DNA of 54,726 nt, from the NCBI GenBank assembly GCA_937870825.1, contig CALMZO010000272.1, positions 1 to 54,726 on the forward strand, in the 5' to 3' direction. The position numbers were made by a program, and so were the translations under genes. This stretch comes from an uncultured Chloroflexota bacterium (lineage in GTDB: Bacteria; Chloroflexota; Anaerolineae; UBA4142; SHND01). Under the pieces are notes generated by a model. The model did not search any database, was not told where the DNA came from, and worked only from the letters and a program-made list of their open reading frames with translations. Below are positions 50,100 to 54,726 of the stretch, in pieces. The stretch's first letter is position 1. Each line of letters opens with the position of its first letter.

Positions 50100-53000
50100 T
50101 TTCGCTGCGATTCTGTTTTTCCTCGCACTCGCTCTTTTGTTTTTCGCGCCTGTGTTGCTCACCAATGCAACACTCGTGCCGTTCGACAACCTCTATCGTT
50201 TTCCGCCGTGGAATTCTTTCGCACAGCAGAATGGCGTCGGGCAACCGCACAATCCGCTCCTCGACGATTTAATCCTCGAAAATTACGCGTGGAAAAGTTT
50301 CATCAATGAATCCATCCGCGCGGGGGAACTCCCGTTGTGGAATCCGTACATTTTCGCGGGACAGCCCTTTCTCGCGGCGGGACAAAACGCGGCGTTGTAT
50401 CCGCCCGGCATTGTGTTTTACATTTTGCCGCTTGCGCGCGCGTACGCGATTTTTGCCGCGCTGCATTATTGGCTCGCCGCGTGCGCGATGTATTTTCTCG
50501 CGCGCGTGTTGGGCTTGCGCGCGTTCGCCGCTCTCGTCAGCGGAATCATTTACGCGTTCAGCGGGTTCATGGTCGTCAGTGTCGTGTTTCCGATGGTGGT
50601 GAGCGCGGCGGCATGGCTGCCCGCGATTTTGGCGTGTGTGGAATTGGTCTTCCGACACCTCACCCCCCAACCCCCTCTCCTGAATTCAGGAGAGGGGGCG
50701 CAGGAGGCGACAAGGCAGCGATTCGCGCGGGTTTTATTTTTCGCATTGTGCGCGGGGATATTGATTGGCGTCCAATTTCTCGCGGGGCATGTGGAAATGT
50801 CGTATTACATTTTGCTTGTCCTTGCGTTTTACGCGGCGTGGCGCATTTTGGGAATGAATGTGTCATTGAATCTGTCATTGCGAGGAGCGAATTCTGCGAC
50901 GAAGCAATCTCCCTCGCGCGCAATGATAAAGTGGCGCGGCATTCTGCGCGCGGGCGCGGCGATGTTCGGAATCGTCGCGTTGGGATTTGCGCTGGCGGCA
51001 ATTCAAATTTTGCCGTTGTATGAATTGGTGCGCGCGAATTTTCGCGAAGGTTCTGTTTCGTACAGTGATGTCGCGGGTTGGGCTTTGCCGACGCGCCAAG
51101 TTCTCACATTTTTCATTCCCGATTTTTTTGGCAATCCGACCCATCACGCGTATTTCGACATGTACGAAAATGTTTGGAAACCCGCGCCGCAAGGGACAAT
51201 TTTTTGGGGGATTAAAAACTATGTGGAAGCGGGCGCGTATGTTGGGATTCTCGCGCTGGCACTGGCAATCTTGGGGATTTTCAATTCGAAATTCGAAAAC
51301 TTGTCCCGAGGGGAATCGAGGGATCGAAATTCGAAATTTTTCTTTATCACTCTTGCCGTCCTCTCTCTGCTTTTCGCGTTCGGCACACCACTCTATGCAA
51401 TTCTCTTTTATGGACTCCCCGGCTGGAATCAACTGCATACCGCGTTTCGTTGGATTTTTCCGTGGACGGTGAGCGTCGCGTTTCTCGCGGGCGCTGGCGC
51501 GCAATACATCGCGGATGGTTTATCGAAACGCGTTGTAACAATTGTCGGTGCCTTGTTCGCAGTTGTTGGCATCGCGACGTTGCTTGTCGTCGCGTCGTCG
51601 CTCGCACTGCGCGATGTGTTTGTACGCTTTGCGGATTCGTTTGTGAACGCGTCGGATTTGGCGAAACCGGTGTTTGAAACGGGACAAGCATTTTGGTCAT
51701 ATCAAGCGCGCAATCTGACGCTGTGCGGTTTGTTTGTACTCTTTGCGGGAATCGTGTCGCTCGTCGCGCGTACCACTTGGCGCGTGAAAAATGTTGCGGC
51801 GTGGAAACCTTTGGCGATTCTGGTACTCGTTGCAGATGTGTTTGTCGCGGGCATTGGTTTTTATCCGCGCGCAGATTTGAAACTCGCGGAATTTATGCCG
51901 CCTGCAATTCAATTTTTGCAGCAAGATAAATCACTGTTTCGCATTGCCACGTACGACGAACGCGGGCAAAAAGTTTTGAACGCAAATAGCGCGATGCCGT
52001 TCGGCATTCAAGATATTCGCGGCTATGACTCGATTATTGCGAAACAGTACGTCGAGTACATGCAACTGCTCGCGCCGCAGGACGAATTGCTATATAACCG
52101 CATCGCGTCATTCTATGATTACCAACCGTTGAGTTCGCCGCTGTTAAATCTGTTGAATGTTAAATATGTGCTGACGACGCGCGCCGTGCCGAATCCAAAT
52201 TATGAATTGGTGTACGACGCGGAAGTGAAAATTTACGAAAATAAAAATGTGCTGCCGCGCGCGTTCTTGGTGAATCACGTGCGCGTGTTTGAGAATCGCG
52301 ACGAATTGTTGCGCGCGCTGCCGAGTGCGGATGTGGCGCGCGAGGTGTTGTTAGAGACCTCACCCCCGTCCCCTCTCCCAACGGGAGAGGGGGGCAATCT
52401 CCTCTCTCCTAAAAGGAGAGGCGCTGGGGGTGAGGTGGCATTTGAAAAATATACGGGCAGTGAAGTGATTTTGAAAACGAACGCATCACAGCCCGCGTAT
52501 CTCGTTCTCGCCGACACCTATTTTCCCGGCTGGATTGCGCAAATTGACGGGCAGGATACGCCGATTTATCGCGCGAACGGAAATTTTCGCGCGGTGGTTG
52601 TGCCTGCGGGCGAGCATACCGTTCGTTTCAAGTATTCGCCGATTTCGTTCCGCGTTGGCTCGGTGTTGTCGCTGCTCGCCGCGATTGCGGTGATGTTGGC
52701 GTTTGTCGCGTTGGTGTGGCAAAAATTTGTGTTGGGAGACGCGAGTCCAAGTCAATCCCAAGTCCGCACGGTTGCGAAAAATTCGCTCGTACCGATGGGC
52801 GCGTCGTTGTTGATTCAAGTCATCAATTTCGCGCTCGCGCTCGTGGTGCTGCGCGTGCTCGGTCCCGAGAACAACGGGCATTACGCGTTCGCGGTGACGG
52901 TGTGGTTTTTTCTTTCGGCGATTACGGAATTTGGTTTGGGAATTTTGGTGACGCGTGAAGTGGCGCGGGACCGTTCGCGCGCGAATGTATTTTTGACGAA

Positions 53001-54246
53001 CGCGATTGTGTTGCGCGTGCTGCTGACGTGCGCTTCGATTGTTTTGCTCGGCGGCGTGATTTTGTTTTACAACGCGACGGGGGATTTAACGACGGATACG
53101 ATTTGGGCGATGGTGTTGCTGTGGGTCTCGCTTTTTCCGAATCATGTCGCGGGCGCGCTGTCGGGAATGTTTTACGCGTACGAACGTTTTGAATATCCGA
53201 CGGCGATTGAAATCGCCACCGCGCTCGTGAGTGTGGCACTGCAAATCGCGGTGCTGCTCGCCGGGTACGGCATCGTCGGACTCGCGGGCGTCTCGATTGC
53301 GACGAATCTTTTCACACTCTTCATCATGTACTATCTCGTGCGCCGCTTGTTGTTCAAACCGCATTTCGTGTTTGACCGTCCGCTCGCGCGTTGGATGTTT
53401 GGGGAATCGTACCCGTTGATGATGAACAATTTGTTGGCAAATTTGTTTTTCAAGATTGATGTCTTTTTGCTGCTGCCGCTAACGAACGCGACGATTTTGG
53501 GTTACTACAACGCGGCGTACAAATTTGTGAACGCGCTCAATTTTATTCCATCCAAATTCACGCTGGCGATTTTTCCAATGTTGTCGCGGCTCTCGACAGG
53601 TTCGACGGACGCGATGCAGCGCGCGTTAATAGTTTCGGTGAAATTGTTGACGTGGATTGCAGTCCCGATTACGGTGGCGACCGTGTTTATTGCCGAGCCG
53701 TTGATTCTGTTTTTCGCGGGCGCGGCGTACCTTCCCGATTCGGCGATTGCGTTGCAGTGGCTCATTTTCTTTTTGCCGTTCAGTTTCATCAACAGTGTCG
53801 TGCATTACGTGTTGATTGCGTTGAACGAGCAGCGTTTTCTCACGCGCGCGTTCCTCATCGGGCTGGTGTTCAATATCGCCGCGAACTTGTTAGCCATTCC
53901 CGCGTTGACGTATCGCGGCGCGGCGTTGGTGACCGTGTTTTCAGAATTTGCGCTGCTCGTGCCGTTTTACTATGCGTTACGCAAACACATGCCGCCGCTG
54001 CCGATTCTCGACATATTTTGGAGACCTACGCTTGCGGGAATTGCAATGGGCGCGGTGTTGTATGTTCTCGTCGCGCAAAATATCGTCGTCGCGTTGTTCG
54101 CGGCGAGCATCGTGTACGGAATTGTTTTGTTGCTCACGGGCGCGTTGGGCGCGGATGAATGGCTCTTGCTGGGGAAATTAGTGCCGAAGCGTTTCGCGGG
54201 GCTCGTGAAAGTAATCAGTGGCGTTCGATTACGAACGCATCAGTAA
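50086..54246 (+). CDS. YfhO-like membrane protein fused to oligosaccharide flippase
   Basis: 1386 residues. N-terminal half (~1-880): YfhO/GT-C-like membrane protein with an acidic first loop ([27 protein letters not shown]), ~12 helices, and a periplasmic beta domain ending [21 protein letters not shown]-terminal half (~893-1370): Wzx/RfbX-type flippase with ~12 helices ([35 protein letters not shown]). Overlaps the Dpm-like gene by 14 bp. Four repeat-derived segments are read in frame (~191-211, ~259-281, ~400-420, ~756-785). Likely couples polymer glycosylation and lipid-linked glycan export. Confidence 0.88.
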   Translation: MKRFDFAAILFFLALALLFFAPVLLTNATLVPFDNLYRFPPWNSFAQQNGVGQPHNPLLDDLILENYAWKSFINESIRAGELPLWNPYIFAGQPFLAAGQNAALYPPGIVFYILPLARAYAIFAALHYWLAACAMYFLARVLGLRAFAALVSGIIYAFSGFMVVSVVFPMVVSAAAWLPAILACVELVFRHLTPQPPLLNSGEGAQEATRQRFARVLFFALCAGILIGVQFLAGHVEMSYYILLVLAFYAAWRILGMNVSLNLSLRGANSATKQSPSRAMIKWRGILRAGAAMFGIVALGFALAAIQILPLYELVRANFREGSVSYSDVAGWALPTRQVLTFFIPDFFGNPTHHAYFDMYENVWKPAPQGTIFWGIKNYVEAGAYVGILALALAILGIFNSKFENLSRGESRDRNSKFFFITLAVLSLLFAFGTPLYAILFYGLPGWNQLHTAFRWIFPWTVSVAFLAGAGAQYIADGLSKRVVTIVGALFAVVGIATLLVVASSLALRDVFVRFADSFVNASDLAKPVFETGQAFWSYQARNLTLCGLFVLFAGIVSLVARTTWRVKNVAAWKPLAILVLVADVFVAGIGFYPRADLKLAEFMPPAIQFLQQDKSLFRIATYDERGQKVLNANSAMPFGIQDIRGYDSIIAKQYVEYMQLLAPQDELLYNRIASFYDYQPLSSPLLNLLNVKYVLTTRAVPNPNYELVYDAEVKIYENKNVLPRAFLVNHVRVFENRDELLRALPSADVAREVLLETSPPSPLPTGEGGNLLSPKRRGAGGEVAFEKYTGSEVILKTNASQPAYLVLADTYFPGWIAQIDGQDTPIYRANGNFRAVVVPAGEHTVRFKYSPISFRVGSVLSLLAAIAVMLAFVALVWQKFVLGDASPSQSQVRTVAKNSLVPMGASLLIQVINFALALVVLRVLGPENNGHYAFAVTVWFFLSAITEFGLGILVTREVARDRSRANVFLTNAIVLRVLLTCASIVLLGGVILFYNATGDLTTDTIWAMVLLWVSLFPNHVAGALSGMFYAYERFEYPTAIEIATALVSVALQIAVLLAGYGIVGLAGVSIATNLFTLFIMYYLVRRLLFKPHFVFDRPLARWMFGESYPLMMNNLLANLFFKIDVFLLLPLTNATILGYYNAAYKFVNALNFIPSKFTLAIFPMLSRLSTGSTDAMQRALIVSVKLLTWIAVPITVATVFIAEPLILFFAGAAYLPDSAIALQWLIFFLPFSFINSVVHYVLIALNEQRFLTRAFLIGLVFNIAANLLAIPALTYRGAALVTVFSEFALLVPFYYALRKHMPPLPILDIFWRPTLAGIAMGAVLYVLVAQNIVVALFAASIVYGIVLLLTGALGADEWLLLGKLVPKRFAGLVKVISGVRLRTHQ
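50656..50718 (+). repeat. In-frame palindromic repeat 1 in the fusion gene
   Basis: Contains the 28-bp perfect palindrome CCCCCTCTCCTGAA / TTCAGGAGAGGGGG (50671-50698), read as [19 protein letters not shown]. It breaks an otherwise hydrophobic segment. Confidence 0.85.
50862..50930 (+). repeat. In-frame TCATTGCGAGGAGCGAA-type repeat 2
   Basis: TGTCATTGCGAGGAGCGAAT..GACGAAGCAATCTC..AATGA, a common intergenic repeat type, read as [20 protein letters not shown] in the fusion gene. A noncoding relative lies at 35597-35724. Confidence 0.85.
51283..51345 (+). repeat. In-frame AATTCGAAATTC-type repeat 3
   Basis: AATTCGAAATTCGAAAAC and ATCGAAATTCGAAATTT frame TTGTCCCGAGGGGAATCGAGGG; read as [20 protein letters not shown] between two membrane helices. 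Confidence 0.8.
52351..52440 (+). repeat. In-frame palindromic repeat 4
   Basis: ACCTCACCCCCGTCCCCTCT ... GGGGGTGAGGT with an inner CCCTCTCCCAACGGGAGAGGG hairpin and CTCTCCTAAAAGGAGAG; read as [20 protein letters not shown] plus RGAGGEV. Same class as repeat 1. Confidence 0.88.
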
Positions 54247-54396
54247 TCAGTGATCAGTCTCAATACCTTCGCCGAAATCAAAAACGCGCCAGAAACAAAC
54301 CCGTTTTCTCTGAGAAAACGGGTTTGTTTCTGGCTGCTGGCGAACTTGTTACAATCTGAATACTGATTACTGTCCACTGATTACTGGTTACTAATT
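54210..54396. repeat. AATCAGT repeats flanking the terminator
   Basis: AGTAATCAGT copies at ~54211 and ~54241 and inverse copies ACTGATTACT at ~54362 and ~54377. The first copies code the last residues ([11 protein letters not shown]) of the fusion protein. Confidence 0.65.
54289..54333. terminator. 22-bp perfect stem, bidirectional terminator
   Basis: CCAGAAACAAACCCGTTTTC-TC, one T, then the exact inverse complement, between the fusion gene and the convergent DUF1992 gene. Confidence 0.85.
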
Positions 54397-54726
54397 ACTC
54401 GTCTTCAAAAATTCTTGAATCTCGTACTCGACGCGGATTCTTCGCAGATGCACTTGCGGGGTCGGCGCTTTCAAGTTGTAGGTGTCAATCAGTTTGTTGA
54501 GTTCGTTCGCTTGCTTGCGAAATTGTTCGACGATTTTTTCTTGCGCGTGCGCGCGTTCACGCGCGTTATTGGGCGGATTGTTTTGAAAACGTTTCAAGGG
54601 CGCAAAAATTTTTTCGCGCGCTGCGTCCACCTCTTTACGCGTTTCAATCCAATCGGGCGCAAAGCCCGCGTTTTTCAAAAGGTTGAACGCGAGTTCCCAA
54701 TCTTCGGGAACGTTCGGGTCACGCGC
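54391..54726 (-). CDS. DUF1992 (DnaJC28-type) protein, C-terminal part (runs off right edge)
   Basis: 111 codons plus stop are present; the start lies outside. Reads ARDPNVPEDWELAFNLLKNA then GFAPDWIETRKEVDAAREKI, matching the DUF1992 pattern ('..LAFKILKNAGYVPPEVELRKEI..') of DnaJ-homologue subfamily C member 28-like proteins. The remaining ~75 residues are helical and charged. Function unknown; the domain is often annotated as co-chaperone-related. Confidence 0.82.
   Translation of the reverse strand, partial: ARDPNVPEDWELAFNLLKNAGFAPDWIETRKEVDAAREKIFAPLKRFQNNPPNNARERAHAQEKIVEQFRKQANELNKLIDTYNLKAPTPQVHLRRIRVEYEIQEFLKTSN

Overview
The window looks like chromosomal DNA of a Chloroflexota bacterium (Anaerolineae-like). 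This is an inference from gene content: HspR/DnaJ heat-shock genes, a BFN (DUF151) protein, many lipoproteins with Pro/Thr-rich linkers, DnaB with DnaD-like and DnaC/DnaI-like partners, and a FchA/FTHFS folate pair. GC content is moderate and gene spacing is tight. Most transcription units end in long, nearly perfect hairpins. I saw no rRNA, tRNA, CRISPR array, phage or transposase gene.

Layout. 1-4.7 kb is a heat-shock locus read leftward (dnaJ, hspR, BON protein, then clpB running off the left edge), with hsp20 divergent from dnaJ across a symmetric double promoter that holds a HAIR-like operator. A TumE-type toxin-antitoxin pair sits exactly at the clpB start, flanked by a ~72-bp direct repeat of the clpB 5' end. 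4.7-9.9 kb holds a phosphonate-type ABC transporter (phnD, phnC, phnE), a divergent DtxR-family regulator with a 21-bp palindrome, and pyruvate kinase. 10-16.6 kb holds small conserved proteins and a helicase-loading locus: dnaB with a full intein, a DnaD-like protein, and a loader made of two DnaC-type AAA+ domains in tandem.

16.7-22.8 kb is an envelope region with five paralogous lipoproteins, a DUF2142-like membrane protein and an AMMECR1 protein. 22.9-31.4 kb carries housekeeping and transport genes: MATE, YjjX, lytic transglycosylase, YqeY, quinone oxidoreductase, MFS, Mog and a DmpA-type peptidase. 31.5-39 kb has a LysM/C39-like secreted protein, a PHP-AlbA fusion protein, lon and a second hsp20. 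39.6-45.7 kb has the primary sigma factor, a folate C1 pair (fchA plus a divergent FTHFS) and a class III aminotransferase. 45.7-54.2 kb is mostly surface-polymer synthesis: a WecG/TagA enzyme, a Dpm-like GT2, and a 1386-residue YfhO-flippase fusion with four intergenic-type repeats read through in frame. An orphan response regulator and a TPP enzyme lie between them. The right edge cuts a DUF1992 gene.

The points most worth following are the clpB toxin-antitoxin insertion, the repeats inside the fusion gene, the lipoprotein family, the tandem helicase loader and the PHP-AlbA protein. All functional names rest on recognition of motifs by eye; no database search was run.
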